The notes: generated by a model from the sequence alone, not told the origin. A stretch of 15,022 nucleotides of DNA from Candidatus Caccovivens faecavium (GCA_018715545.1 DVLK01000085.1:1-15022), one strand, 5' to 3'. Positions 5,575-12,822 are shown, counted from the first letter of the stretch. Numbers and translations: made by a program.

Positions 5575-5823
5575 TCATTTTTTAGATGTCGCCCTATTAG
5601 TTTTTACCGCCTTAACACCTTTGGTTATCTTAGGCTTATTCAAATCGACTATTCTCTTGCAATCTGCCAAAGAGCCATTTTTACTGAAATATTCTTTGCC
5701 AGTTTTTGTTTTAATTATATAATTTGAAGTCCTTTGGTAATCAGTCCTTGCCGATTCCAAGTCTTTTTTTGTGACTTTTCTAATCCTTAAATTGTTTTTC
5801 TTTAAAAATTCCTCTTTTTTCAT
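5575..5823 (-). CDS. Small basic protein of unknown function
   Basis: This 82-residue lysine-rich protein has a central stretch YIIKTKTGKEYFSKNGSLAD and a basic C-terminus. The ATG has AAGGAG seven bases upstream. No family is recognised. The reading frame ends next to an A6 run, after which the +1 frame is open for another 34 codons. A consensus rightward promoter (5855-5883) lies divergently 32 bp upstream of its start, so the two may regulate one another. Confidence 0.6.
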   Translation of the reverse strand: MKKEEFLKKNNLRIRKVTKKDLESARTDYQRTSNYIIKTKTGKEYFSKNGSLADCKRIVDLNKPKITKGVKAVKTNRATSKK

Positions 5824-5854
5824 ATATACTCCTTAAAAAATTTTGTTTAAACTA

Positions 5855-5883
5855 TTGACTTTTTCTTTTTTAGAGACTATAAT
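5855..5883 (+). promoter_or_regulatory. Consensus sigma-70 promoter for a rightward small RNA
   Basis: TTGACT (5855-5860), a 17-bp spacer and TATAAT (5878-5883) form a near-ideal promoter on the plus strand, against the direction of all surrounding genes. Transcription would start near 5890 and meet a strong terminator ending at 5990. Confidence 0.8.
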
Positions 5884-5889
5884 ATAGGC

Positions 5890-5990
5890 GAAAGTTGGGT
5901 GAAAAGAAACTTGCGTTTCCAATCCGTAATTAAGTGTTGTATTTATACATAAACTTTCTTTCAAAGAAGATGTTTTCATCTTCTTTTTTT
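5890..5990 (+). ncRNA. Candidate ~100-nt small RNA opposite to the gene direction
   Basis: The unit is defined by the promoter at 5855-5883 and the terminator at 5963-5990, with no open frame or ribosome site between. Its 5' part can form a hairpin (CGAAAGTT near 5889 with AACTTGCG near 5908, one mismatch) carrying a GGGUG-containing loop. Its 3' end is antisense to the last codons of the 109-residue gene. It could be a counter-transcribed regulator or a replication primer. Confidence 0.6.
5963..5990 (+). terminator. Rightward Rho-independent terminator
   Basis: AAAGAAGATG and CATCTTCTTT form a 10-bp perfect stem around TTTT, and the T-run continues to 5990. The minus strand lacks a matching T-run, so it acts rightward. 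It overlaps the stop codon of the leftward 109-residue gene. Confidence 0.85.
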
Positions 5991-6305
5991 ATTCTTTTTC
6001 AACTCGGGTTTGCCTATTATTGAATTAATAATTGGCTTGTCCTCTTTGTGTATTCGATAATCTTTATAACTCTCTTTTTCTCGGTAAGTGTTATATTTTT
6101 GTTTCTCAACTTTTGTTTTTGCATAACAGTCACTTGTGTCCTTTGGATTAATATTATGTTTTAGTTGTTTCTTTTCTGCGCAGTCGTTTTCGTTATGTGT
6201 AAAGCCAATAGAATCCACCATTGTTTTGTCTTGTTTAAAAGCATATGATGCATGTCCTGTTTTTTTATTCATAACAAAGCCTTTGATTTTCTTTACTTTC
6301 TTCAT
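5976..6305 (-). CDS. Hydrophilic basic protein of unknown function
   Basis: This 109-residue protein is Lys-rich throughout, with the segments KGFVMNKKTGHASYAFKQ, GFTHNEND and NPKDTSDCYAKTKV. The His/Asp/Asn-rich middle suggests a folded domain rather than a simple basic tail, but no family is recognised. GAGAGG lies a few bases before the ATG. A second consensus rightward promoter (6324-6352) stands just upstream of its start in divergent orientation, repeating the arrangement seen upstream of the 82-residue gene. Confidence 0.65.
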   Translation of the reverse strand: MKKVKKIKGFVMNKKTGHASYAFKQDKTMVDSIGFTHNENDCAEKKQLKHNINPKDTSDCYAKTKVEKQKYNTYREKESYKDYRIHKEDKPIINSIIGKPELKKNKKRR

Positions 6306-6323
6306 ATTTTCCTCTCAATTTAT

Positions 6324-6352
6324 TTGACTTAAATTTTAAAAATTGATATACT
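6324..6352 (+). promoter_or_regulatory. Second consensus rightward promoter
   Basis: TTGACT (6324-6329), a 17-bp spacer and TATACT (6347-6352) form a promoter on the plus strand with the same -35 and spacing as the one at 5855. In both, a GAAAGTnGG-like sequence follows shortly after the -10. Confidence 0.75.
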
Positions 6353-6358
6353 ATGTAT

Positions 6359-6390
6359 AGAAAGTGGATTTGTGCATGTCCGCTTTTTTT
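6359..6390 (+). ncRNA. Candidate very short (~32 nt) terminated transcript
   Basis: From the expected start near 6359, the RNA meets at once a hairpin AAGTGGA (6362-6368)/TCCGCTT (6379-6385, one G-U pair) followed by seven T. If that terminator is leaky, a second terminator at 6431-6456 gives a product of about 98 nt, similar in length to the one at 5890-5990. No open frame is present. A primer RNA or regulatory RNA is possible. Confidence 0.5.
6362..6390 (+). terminator. Promoter-proximal rightward terminator
   Basis: A 7-bp stem with a 10-base loop and a T7 run lies only a few bases after the promoter start point. Confidence 0.65.
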
Positions 6391-6430
6391 ATTTACCATA
6401 CCTAAGAGAATTAATTAATGAATGTTTTTT

Positions 6431-6456
6431 GAATTGCCTCCATGGCAATTCTTTTT
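6431..6456 (+). terminator. Second rightward terminator
   Basis: GAATTGCC (6431-6438) and GGCAATTC (6444-6451) form a perfect 8-bp stem with a five-base loop, followed by five T. The minus strand has A's at the corresponding place, so it acts rightward. Confidence 0.75.
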
Positions 6457-6516
6457 CATACCGTGAATTAAATTAAAAGTTTTGTTATTTTTTGAGTACT
6501 TATTAAAAATTTTTTT

Positions 6517-6777
6517 TTACATATATGCTTCGCAAAGCTCTGCATAGTTTGTAATGGTTGCTCCGCCGACTTCAAGTTCGCCTTCGTTCTCGGTGCCTTG
6601 CTCTTCGTCGGTTGGTGTTTCAGGTGTTTGAACTTCCTCTTCTTCCTGCGATTGGTTAGCTTTGACAGCGTCATTGATAGCGAATCCACCCCATACAGCG
6701 CCACCGATTACGGCAAGTGAAGCTAGTGAAATACAAGCAACTTTCCAGCCATTGACTTTGTCTTTTTTATTTGCCAT
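6517..6777 (-). CDS. Small single-pass membrane protein with acidic outer domain
   Basis: This 86-residue protein has a basic N-terminus (MANKKDKVNGWK), one membrane segment at about residues 13-34 (rich in Ala/Gly/Ile/Val), then a Glu/Thr/Pro-rich acidic region ending in Cys. The positive-inside rule places the acidic part outside the cell. AAAGGAG lies seven bases before the ATG. Short single-pass membrane proteins are typical of filamentous phage coat or assembly genes, but the charge order here (basic in, acidic out) does not show a classical processed major coat protein. Identity is unknown. Confidence 0.7.
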   Translation of the reverse strand: MANKKDKVNGWKVACISLASLAVIGGAVWGGFAINDAVKANQSQEEEEVQTPETPTDEEQGTENEGELEVGGATITNYAELCEAYM

Positions 6778-6783
6778 AGCGTT

Positions 6784-7267
6784 CTCCTTTTAAATAGATT
6801 TTTTTAAGCTTTCTCGACTTTTAATGGTAAGCGGGTGAATATGAATTTAAATAATTAAATTCAGAGAAAAGGAGGATACTTCGCCCGCCTTGGTATGCTG
6901 TTGCAGTTTTTCTCTTCACTCCTAGGTTATATAGAACAAATCAACCTATGTTTATCGCACCTGCTATATGTTCATCAAGGCACTTGACCACACAACAGCA
7001 CTGGTAAGATATGAGAGGTCAGCAACGTGACATCACATCTTTGGTAAGTGAGCCGTTTAAAACTTGGAGGTTCTTCTTTTTTGTAATCGGATAAGTTCAA
7101 AAAGAATTTGGCTCACTTTGGTGGATGGTTGATTTTTAGTCTTGTTATCCATCCAACTGACTGTCCCGCCAAGTTTATACTCTGATAGCGGTATGCTGAG
7201 AGTAGACGAGGAATGTCCAAGGCATTCGCTCATCCTGGCGGTGGGTAGTAAAGTCCCCACCATCGCT
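6784..7267. other. Gene-free, hairpin-rich structured region (candidate origin/packaging signal or large ncRNA)
   Basis: No supported gene lies in these ~490 bases. The region is packed with inverted repeats. CGGGTGAA (6832-6839)/TTCGCCCG (6880-6887) enclose the perfect hairpin GAATTTAA (6843-6850)/TTAAATTC (6855-6862). Further pairs are TAGGTT/AACCTA (about 6923-6948), AAGTGAGCC (7046-7054)/GGCTCACTT (7110-7118), TGGATGG (7122-7128)/CCATCCA (7149-7155), CCGCCA (7166-7171)/TGGCGG (7236-7241), TACTCT (7178-7183)/AGAGTA (7199-7204) and GAATG/CATTC (7211-7227). GGTAAG recurs at 6826, 7003 and 7043, and GGTATGCTG at 6892 and 7190. A rightward terminator closes the set. Confidence 0.6.
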
Positions 7268-7272
7268 TTTTT
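7238..7272 (+). terminator. Rightward terminator at the end of the structured region
   Basis: GGTGGG (7240-7245) pairs with CCCACC (7256-7261). GCG (7238-7240) can instead pair with CGC (7264-7266) to bring the stem up to a run of six T (7267-7272). It overlaps the end of the leftward 412-residue gene. Its presence suggests the structured region is transcribed rightward, though no clear promoter was found for it. Confidence 0.6.
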
Positions 7273-8509
7273 ATTTTTCTACGACCTCAAAAGTATCAGC
7301 TTGAATATACAAATCTACATAACCCATATCATTTGTAGTTACACCAAAATGTAAAATATCATCAGTAGAGTCACTGCTTATATACCAAACTCTTGTTATA
7401 TTTTCATAAATAGTTATCGATGTAGAAGTTTCAAGATTAATTCCATAAAATGTGTCTCCTACATAATAAAGGCCATAATCACTATTTACGGAATATATTG
7501 TTTGTTCTATTTCTGTTTCAGAAGAATGGTCACTAAACAATATTGCTTCGCCAGTATTAATATCTAATTTATATAATTTATTTTTTGATGTAGAAAATAT
7601 AATATTATTGTCTTGCCTATAAATAAGATTCGCAGGAAAATCTTCACTTTCTATATCTGAAATTTTTATCAAAGAACAATTCTCTGTATTAACTAAATAG
7701 GCGTCAATTGCATATACAATATATAAATTCTCGTCCCATTTTGCATCATTATACAAATTGCTATCAGTGGATTTGCTAATATAAGTAGCTTTGTCTTTAT
7801 TAAAAATATAGATTGTATGATTTTCATTATCAACTATAACAGCTCCATCAGTTGTAACTAATAAATCATTGCTTTGTACAATATAAATTAATTTATTATT
7901 TTCAATTTTTGCTATCCCATTGTTATCTCGCCATAATTCCAATAAATTAGAATTTTTATCTTCAAGTATAAAGAACTCGCAAAAACCATAACCGTCATCG
8001 GTTATTTTATCAAGAGTTCCATTGTTTTCATCAAATATAAACAATCCTAAAATATTATTGTTTAAACTTGACCATGCTTGTTTATCGTCAGGAAGATTAA
8101 ATCTAGTAGAGTTATTACTTTCTTTTAATTTTAAAAACTCACTCCATATCTGCGTTTCGTGGTTAACAGCTTCCTGTATATCTTCTTCTGTATAGCCCTC
8201 TGCAAGTCCTGCTTCATAGCCTGCCTGTTCGCCAGCGGTGTAGCCATTCTCATAACCAGCTTGTTGACCTTCTTGGTAGCCTGCTTCATGTCCAACTTGC
8301 TGTCCGTTCTCGAAGCCCTCTTCTAAGCCTTCTTGTTTGCCTTGTTCATAACCGATTTGTTGTTTTTTATCGCCGTAGTCCTCATACGCGCTCTCTGAGT
8401 ATGTAGTTTCAAAGCCGTTTGAGATTTCCGCGCCAAGAGCTAGTCCGCCAACCGCACTCACTGCGACCAGTGCTGTAATAGCTAATGCTTTTAAAATTCC
8501 TTTTTTCAT
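7271..8509 (-). CDS. Exported or membrane-anchored surface protein with Gly-rich repeat stalk
   Basis: This 412-residue protein starts with a signal peptide or signal anchor (MKKGILKALAITALVAVSAV). Residues about 50-110 are a run of short repeats of the type G-[YFQ]-x-x-G, rich in Glu/Gln/Ala, which probably form an extended stalk. The rest looks beta-rich, with repeated aromatic/Asp/Asn segments (LYKLDINTGEAILF, YGLYYVGDTFYGINLETSTS) resembling a propeller or quinoprotein-like domain. GAGGTGA precedes the ATG. With the preceding 538-residue protein it suggests a cell-surface or virion-tip attachment function. No specific family is recognised. Confidence 0.7.
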   Translation of the reverse strand: MKKGILKALAITALVAVSAVGGLALGAEISNGFETTYSESAYEDYGDKKQQIGYEQGKQEGLEEGFENGQQVGHEAGYQEGQQAGYENGYTAGEQAGYEAGLAEGYTEEDIQEAVNHETQIWSEFLKLKESNNSTRFNLPDDKQAWSSLNNNILGLFIFDENNGTLDKITDDGYGFCEFFILEDKNSNLLELWRDNNGIAKIENNKLIYIVQSNDLLVTTDGAVIVDNENHTIYIFNKDKATYISKSTDSNLYNDAKWDENLYIVYAIDAYLVNTENCSLIKISDIESEDFPANLIYRQDNNIIFSTSKNKLYKLDINTGEAILFSDHSSETEIEQTIYSVNSDYGLYYVGDTFYGINLETSTSITIYENITRVWYISSDSTDDILHFGVTTNDMGYVDLYIQADTFEVVEK

Positions 8510-8527
8510 TTTTCACCTCACTTTTAA

Positions 8528-10144
8528 TCAAACTAAAACATATCCATCTGAGTAGTAGATATTAGTGCCGTCTGTCCAGATATATTTACCAGTAAAACTC
8601 GTTAAACCTGTCCAAGTTTTTTCTTTCCATGTAGAAGTTTCTTTATCATAAATGTATTGGTCGGAATAATATGAGTAATAAACATTTTCGCCGTCTGTCC
8701 ATATTCCGTCAGCATCCATGACATTTATACTTTCAGTAGAACCATCTAAACAATTAAGTTCAAAGCTCGTTTCTATCCATGTTGAAGTCTCTTTGTGTAG
8801 GACATAAATATCATCGCTGTCACAATAATAAACATTTTCACCTACCATCCATATCTCATCACCAACTGGGTTAGACACGCCATTCCATGTAATTGTTTCC
8901 CATGTAGAAGTACCTTGATTTAAAACATATTGCCTATTACCATTTGAATAGTAGATATTATTTGTGTCAGTCCAAATATGTTTAGAACTAGCAGGTTGAT
9001 AACCATACCAAGTCTTTTCTTCCCATGTAGATGTTTCTTTGTTTAGAATATATTGCTTACCTTCTCCAAAAGAGTAGTAAACTTCTTCACCGTCTGTCCA
9101 AGTATAATTTCCTTGAATCCTGACATTCCAGGTCTTTTCTTCCCATGTGGATGTTTCTTGATTTAATATATAGTTGTCCCATTTTAGAGTAGAGCAGTAA
9201 ATGTTTTTGCCGTCTGTCCATATATTTTCAGCAGTTATATCAGATGCATCACAATCACCATAATTCCAAATCTTCTCTTCCCATGTTGTAAAACCTTTGC
9301 CATTCAATACGGCATAGAAAGTTGTATCTTTTATTATAGGTGTTGTATTAAAAGTAATAGTTTCTCCATTTTCAGTAAGCGACCAACCCTCTAAGGTATA
9401 GCCTGTAAGTGATACCTCAACATCAGTTGCATACTTACCATAGCTTACCTCCTGGGTGGCGTATTCTTCGCCATTAACCATAAAGGTGACTGTGTTGGTG
9501 CACATACCGTAGATTGTCATGTTCTCGGTCACTTGAATTGTGGTAAGGTCATCGATAAGCTCTCCGCCTTTGGTGAGTGACCAGCCCTCAAAGTCAGCTC
9601 GGTCAGGAGTAATTACCTCTGAAAGGTATCCGTTAGGTTCAACCACTTGCACATCATAGTTACGCTCTTTACCATTGTCAACCATTGTAAAGGTTACTCG
9701 AAGCTTGTCGCTGTCCTCGTAAGCTTCTAAGAGTTCTTCATAGTATTTAATATCATCTTGAAGCTCTTCGATTTGTTCTTGCTTTGCTGTGATGTCGGCC
9801 TGCAAGTCAGCAATATTTTGCATTAAATCTTCTATCTGTTCGTCTTTAAGTCCGCCATTTTCGAGTGCGTCGTTAAGTTGGTCAGTAAGATTTCCAATCG
9901 TAATCTCTTTGTTTTGTAACTCTGTTTGTAAGCCTGCAATTTGCTCTTGATATTGAATTATCACATCATAGCCAGCATCATCAAGCCCTTGATTGTAGGC
10001 ATTGTCTAAATCTTCTTGCGTGTAGAGTGTTGTGTTCGATGTAATTGCTGACCAGTTGTCAACCATCCACACTACGCCAAGTGCTATACCTGCAAGTAGT
10101 AGAACAGAAAAAACTGCAATCAGCCACTTTTTCCAAGTTTTCAT
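8528..10144 (-). CDS. Membrane-anchored adhesin-like protein: coiled coil, InlB-type repeats, six-repeat propeller
   Basis: This 538-residue protein has four parts. An N-terminal membrane anchor lies at about residues 5-28. A long coiled coil runs from about residue 60 to 145 (heptads of Leu/Ile with Gln/Glu, as in LQTELQNKEITIGNLTDQL). Two InlB B-repeat-like domains follow (about 150-285), each with the GWSLT motif (FEGWSLTKGG; LEGWSLTENG). Last come six propeller-like repeats (about 285-538), each pairing an [EQ]TSTWEEKTW-type strand with an IWTDGxNIYYS-type strand. The repeats remain similar at the DNA level. AAAGGAG precedes the ATG. The design is that of a surface-binding protein; in a filamentous-phage setting it could play the receptor-binding role of pIII. 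It is large for that. Confidence 0.75.
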   Translation of the reverse strand: MKTWKKWLIAVFSVLLLAGIALGVVWMVDNWSAITSNTTLYTQEDLDNAYNQGLDDAGYDVIIQYQEQIAGLQTELQNKEITIGNLTDQLNDALENGGLKDEQIEDLMQNIADLQADITAKQEQIEELQDDIKYYEELLEAYEDSDKLRVTFTMVDNGKERNYDVQVVEPNGYLSEVITPDRADFEGWSLTKGGELIDDLTTIQVTENMTIYGMCTNTVTFMVNGEEYATQEVSYGKYATDVEVSLTGYTLEGWSLTENGETITFNTTPIIKDTTFYAVLNGKGFTTWEEKIWNYGDCDASDITAENIWTDGKNIYCSTLKWDNYILNQETSTWEEKTWNVRIQGNYTWTDGEEVYYSFGEGKQYILNKETSTWEEKTWYGYQPASSKHIWTDTNNIYYSNGNRQYVLNQGTSTWETITWNGVSNPVGDEIWMVGENVYYCDSDDIYVLHKETSTWIETSFELNCLDGSTESINVMDADGIWTDGENVYYSYYSDQYIYDKETSTWKEKTWTGLTSFTGKYIWTDGTNIYYSDGYVLV

Positions 10145-10156
10145 TTAAATCTCCTT

Positions 10157-10792
10157 TTAAACAACAACTGAAATCTCAGGCTCGATTATTCTAATCTCAA
10201 AGCCATTGATTGCCACATATTCTTGCATTAGTCCAACAGTATCTGCTGTTGCGCTTGTATCTACTGTCATATCTATGTGACTTGTGTAAAATATGAGTGA
10301 GATGTCTATATCTATTGAATTAATCAGTTTACCTTCGGTATCATAGAATATTAGTTCAAAGTCACCATGAATCTGTCCAGCTGTTGAAATTGTGTTATAG
10401 CAAGGCGTGTTATTTATTAAGATTTCATAGCTTTTATCTGTTCCGTCAAATTCATAGCCTACTTTATATGTGGTGTTGTATGAATATGTGCCGTCTGCTT
10501 CTGGATAGAAAACTATATTACCTAGGTTATACTCAAAAACATTGAAATCTTCATAAGGGTCATGTATTTCAATTGTTCCAATTGTCGAAGATTCTTTTTG
10601 ATAATAGTTTATACATGTAAATCCACAATACGCCCCACCGAAAGTCCAGGCTATACAAAATAGAACTATGACATATGTTTTTGCGTGTGGATATTTAACC
10701 ATTGCAACAAGTAAAAGCGCGACTGCAATAATAACCACTATGATAATAAGCGTTTCCCACATCTTGTCACTGATAAGTAAATCTGAAATCAT
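10157..10792 (-). CDS. Membrane protein with two N-terminal helices and an outer beta-rich domain
   Basis: This 211-residue protein has two membrane helices, at about residues 12-32 (LIIIVVIIAVALLLVAMV) and 40-60 (YVIVLFCIAWTFGGAYCGF). They are followed by a domain of about 150 residues with beta-like alternation and acidic character, ending PEISVVV. Its ATG overlaps the stop of the 405-residue gene (ATGA), and GAGGAGG lies upstream, so the two are coupled. No family is recognised. A virion minor protein or membrane assembly component is possible. Confidence 0.65.
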   Translation of the reverse strand: MISDLLISDKMWETLIIIVVIIAVALLLVAMVKYPHAKTYVIVLFCIAWTFGGAYCGFTCINYYQKESSTIGTIEIHDPYEDFNVFEYNLGNIVFYPEADGTYSYNTTYKVGYEFDGTDKSYEILINNTPCYNTISTAGQIHGDFELIFYDTEGKLINSIDIDISLIFYTSHIDMTVDTSATADTVGLMQEYVAINGFEIRIIEPEISVVV

Positions 10793-12006
10793 GCGGACAC
10801 CTCCTCACTTTCCAGCAATATCAAGTTTATATTGCCGTCATGATCTATATTGGAAGCATCGTAAACATAAAAATCTCTTTGAGTAGTCGATGTTAAATTG
10901 ATTTCGGATATCTCTAAATCAGAAAAAGCATTTTCTGCTAAGCCTCGAAGTTCGATTTTTTGTCCATTTACAACAAAATTATCCAAATCAATATTTACAA
11001 TTAGATTCAAGTTTCTAAACGGTGACATATAATTTACCACACTTGTTTTTAATGTCGCATAAAAACCACCATCTTCATACTTAACCGTTAAATCTTCATT
11101 ATCAAGATAGTAAGTTGTTTTCGTTTGCCAGTATTCTTCACGACCTGTATTGTCCAGTGTCCAGTCAGCATCATTCATGACAATTCCAAACATACTCTGT
11201 TCACTTGAAATAAGTCCGTTATCTGATATATTTACTTTGATGTTTGTAAATAGGAATTGTTCATCTGATGTGTGATTTTCTGTATCGAATGAGCCGTTCT
11301 CATTTTGTAAAGTTACAAAGAAGTAATCTGATAAGTCGATAACAAAAATTTGTTCTCCACTGTCAAGACTTTTTACAGTTTCGTAAATAGATGTCAAAAA
11401 GTATGAAACATCGTGAGCTGTATATTGTTTTACCCACGCATTATTATGCGTATAGGTTAACCCCTGAGTTTGAACTAAACAAAGCTCTCCATTGATGTCA
11501 TATATGAATTTATCTCGGTCAGTTATCTTCTCGCCTCGAAGAGATCCAAAACTTGTAGCTCCCATTTCAGTATCGTAATAATAGCCGTCTTTGATTTTGT
11601 AATAATGTTCATCATGTCCAGTGAATACTGCATCTAAGGATGTATCTTCGTTAAAGCTGTAACTCAATCCGCCAATTGACTGAAAGCCTGAGGAATACAT
11701 TGTCTTTGTATCGTATGAGCCGTCCTCGTTTTGCTCAGGTAGATGTGCATCAGTATAGAAATTCAGTTTAATTTCAAAAGCTTCAACGCCGTTACCTTTT
11801 TCGTTATTAAAGTAATTAATCTCAATAAAATATTTTTCTTCGTCTGAGTATGTAGCTTCATCTAGATAGGCGGTTGAGATAAAAAAGTCATCACTTAAAA
11901 ACATTAAGTAATACACATACCACAGCATTAACGCAAAACATGCTAAAAATATTGGGATATAGCACAAAATCAGCACTATTTTAAGTCCACTTCTCTCTTT
12001 TGCCAC
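10789..12006 (-). CDS. Single-pass membrane protein with large outer domain, function unknown
   Basis: This 405-residue protein starts at GTG with AAAGGAG eight bases upstream. A basic N-terminus precedes one membrane segment at about residues 9-36 (IVLILCYIPIFLACFALMLW). The remaining ~365 residues are acidic, aromatic-rich and beta-looking, and should be outside the cell. Two similar stretches, each containing NEDGSYDT or NENGSFDTEN, hint at an internal duplication. The ATGA overlap couples it to the 211-residue membrane protein. No family is recognised; the context suggests a structural or surface component of the element's particle or cell contact. Confidence 0.65.
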   Translation of the reverse strand: MAKERSGLKIVLILCYIPIFLACFALMLWYVYYLMFLSDDFFISTAYLDEATYSDEEKYFIEINYFNNEKGNGVEAFEIKLNFYTDAHLPEQNEDGSYDTKTMYSSGFQSIGGLSYSFNEDTSLDAVFTGHDEHYYKIKDGYYYDTEMGATSFGSLRGEKITDRDKFIYDINGELCLVQTQGLTYTHNNAWVKQYTAHDVSYFLTSIYETVKSLDSGEQIFVIDLSDYFFVTLQNENGSFDTENHTSDEQFLFTNIKVNISDNGLISSEQSMFGIVMNDADWTLDNTGREEYWQTKTTYYLDNEDLTVKYEDGGFYATLKTSVVNYMSPFRNLNLIVNIDLDNFVVNGQKIELRGLAENAFSDLEISEINLTSTTQRDFYVYDASNIDHDGNINLILLESEEVSA

Positions 12007-12019
12007 TTTTTCACTCCTT

Positions 12020-12100
12020 TTAAATTAATTTTAAAATTAAAACTATTACGCCAGCGACGATTATGAGCTTCATTCCTAAGCTGATTAAAAACCACTTCAT
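12020..12100 (-). CDS. 26-residue hydrophobic membrane mini-protein
   Basis: The frame encodes MKWFLISLGMKLIIVAGVIV followed by LILKLI, almost entirely one membrane helix with two lysines. It ends in the ribosome site of the 405-residue gene, so it is coupled to it. The ribosome site of its own is weak (GTTAGG). Its size and composition resemble the pVII/pIX minor coat proteins of filamentous phages (32-33 residues); this is analogy only. Confidence 0.5.
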   Translation of the reverse strand: MKWFLISLGMKLIIVAGVIVLILKLI

Positions 12101-12113
12101 ATACCTAACTCTT

Positions 12114-12191
12114 TCACCTTTTCTTAACAATTGACTGTTCGACCTCGGGAATCGCCCAGGCGTGTCGTTTTAAAAAATCTTTACTTTTCAT
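12114..12191 (-). CDS. 25-residue mini-protein
   Basis: The frame encodes MKSKDFLKRHAWAIPEVEQS followed by IVKKR. AAAAGGAG stands upstream with good spacing, which is the main reason to believe it. It is basic and soluble, with no recognised family. It may be a true micro-protein or a leader coupling the HTH gene to the membrane genes downstream. Confidence 0.45.
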   Translation of the reverse strand: MKSKDFLKRHAWAIPEVEQSIVKKR

Positions 12192-12204
12192 AATTCCGCT
12201 CCTT

Positions 12205-12798
12205 TTAAATTTCGATTTCGTCTATCGACTGAAAGAGTGCGTTCATCTCTTCCGAAGTGTATTCGTGCTTATTTGTTAAACCACGCTCAATTTTGTCAGC
12301 TGACTCATAGCCGTTTTTTGATATGATTTGGTAATAAGCCCTCACACAACTTGAAAGGCTCATATTTGTGGCTTCTCTCAAAAACTTCTTAGCTTTGATT
12401 TTTCTAATCATTAAATCCATGTCGACATAGTTCGGGAGTATGCTCATGTCAATCCTTCGTTCAGGAAAAGCTTCTTTGAATTTGGTTATGTCTTCCAAGT
12501 TCTGCTCCGGGAGCTTCTCATCTAGGAACTGAGGCGTGTAGCCTTTGAGGTATATTCGACGCTTGCTGGTTTTTCGGTTGTAGACTCTGGTGATAAAATC
12601 ATTTTTTTCAAGGCTTTCAAGCCGACGTCTAACTGTTCGCTCGTCTACATTTGAGATTTTTGCAAGCTTGTTATCTGGTAAGTCGCAGTAGCCGTCCTCG
12701 TTGAGCTTTGAAGAGAGGCGGGCATATAACAGCTTTTCGCTGTCGCTTAGCTTTTTTGAAATCATAACGGGATTTGGAATAACTGCAAAATATGCCAC
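12205..12798 (-). CDS. Winged-helix (HTH_36-type) protein, candidate replication initiator
   Basis: This 197-residue protein starts at GTG with AAAGGAGG upstream. Residues 1-85 form a winged helix-turn-helix like those at the N-terminus of phage and plasmid replication proteins: FAVIPNPVMISKKLSDSEKL, then NKLAKISNVDERTVRRRLES as the turn and recognition helix, and a basic wing (RKTSKRRIYLKG). The C-terminal ~110 residues are helical and charged, without a recognised catalytic motif. It is the first large gene behind the main leftward promoter, where replication functions are expected. No HUH rolling-circle motif is visible, so it could equally be a transcription regulator. Confidence 0.6.
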   Translation of the reverse strand: MAYFAVIPNPVMISKKLSDSEKLLYARLSSKLNEDGYCDLPDNKLAKISNVDERTVRRRLESLEKNDFITRVYNRKTSKRRIYLKGYTPQFLDEKLPEQNLEDITKFKEAFPERRIDMSILPNYVDMDLMIRKIKAKKFLREATNMSLSSCVRAYYQIISKNGYESADKIERGLTNKHEYTSEEMNALFQSIDEIEI

Positions 12799-12822
12799 TT
12801 TTTAACCTCCTTTTTTTATTTT

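Noticed and set aside
6752..6777. Third TTGACT-TCTTTTTT sequence resembling the promoter at 5855
   Set aside because: The match ends before the -10; no TATAAT-like hexamer follows at 16-18 bp, and the sequence is explained by Lys/Asp codons of the 86-residue gene.
7057..7263. 68-residue minus-strand frame in the structured region
   Set aside because: It has no ribosome site, and its sequence is interrupted by the paired hairpin arms, which better explain the conservation-like look of the region.
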